Below, in pieces: positions 5,257 through 5,422 of a DNA stretch of 5,422 bases (within the stretch, counting starts at the first letter, position 1; each line of letters begins with the position of its first letter). A program made the translations under genes and the position numbers. The stretch spans positions 1 through 5,422 of the forward strand of contig CAIWDQ010000279.1 in assembly GCA_903911455.1 (NCBI GenBank), read 5' to 3'. The notes under the pieces are model-generated. The model saw nothing but the letters and a program-made list of their open reading frames with translations, was not told the DNA's origin and did no database searches. Source of the DNA: an uncultured bacterium (GTDB lineage: Bacteria > Bacteroidota > Bacteroidia > Bacteroidales > JACABE01).

Positions 5257-5422
5257 TCAAAAACAATAATTAATTATGATATTTCTGTTTAACATTAATA
5301 TATATGTATGTTTTTAGGCTGCTAAATTACAAAAGCTTTTAATAGTAAATTATATTTTTAAGATTAATTAAAGATATAATGTTAAAACTATAAAAATTCA
5401 AGTTTTAATAAAAACCAATTTA
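5257..5422. other. Upstream region of the PagL-like gene, to the window end
   Basis: This stretch is AT-rich non-coding DNA. On the minus strand TAATTTAG (5329-5322) differs from the -7 consensus TAnnTTTG at one position, but no TTG lies at the right distance upstream, so it is only a weak promoter candidate. The leader would be about 65 nt. No gene is visible, but the window ends before the next neighbour can be seen. Confidence 0.5.

Overview
The window looks like chromosomal DNA from a low-GC member of the Bacteroidota. The evidence is the very AT-rich composition, starts preceded by A-rich leaders rather than Shine-Dalgarno sequences, two upstream regions matching the Bacteroidota housekeeping promoter (TTG or TTTG, a spacer of about 20 nt, then TAnnTTTG), a tRNA gene without an encoded CCA end, and protein families typical of the phylum. 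I cannot name the genus. No phage, transposase, CRISPR array or defence gene is visible.

Layout. Bases 1-343 are non-coding and hold a degenerate repeat with a period of about 41 bp, followed by a candidate promoter. A 179-residue two-helix membrane protein of unknown function follows (+, 344-883). Bases 884-1011 carry alternative inverted repeats. Next come three minus-strand genes, in transcription order: a YtxH-family protein (2144-1866), a YqjE/phage-holin-like membrane protein (1789-1445) and an unrecognised helical protein (1419-1012). They are served by a near-consensus promoter at 2183-2213. A strong terminator-like hairpin lies between the first and second genes, and an AT-rich terminator candidate follows the third. 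A 378-base spacer leads to a 14-helix MFS exporter (+, 2523-3902). It converges on a tRNA-Ser(UGA) gene (-, 3975-4059) that has its own terminator and a promoter placed so close that transcription may start almost at the mature 5' end. The last gene (-, 5256-4180) encodes an outer-membrane PagL-like lipid A deacylase with an N-terminal export signal.

Cooperation between genes. Only the three-gene cluster looks like a functional unit. Its first two members mirror the E. coli yqjD-yqjE pairing (a small tail-plus-membrane-anchor protein followed by a YqjE holin-fold protein), so an envelope or stress role is a reasonable inference. The other genes seem to be independent units. Nothing here is clearly a new system. 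The points most worth a second look are the phased 41-bp repeat, the mutually exclusive hairpins at 911-985, the hairpin inside the three-gene cluster, the near-leaderless tRNA promoter, and the Asn at the expected acidic position of the PagL active site.
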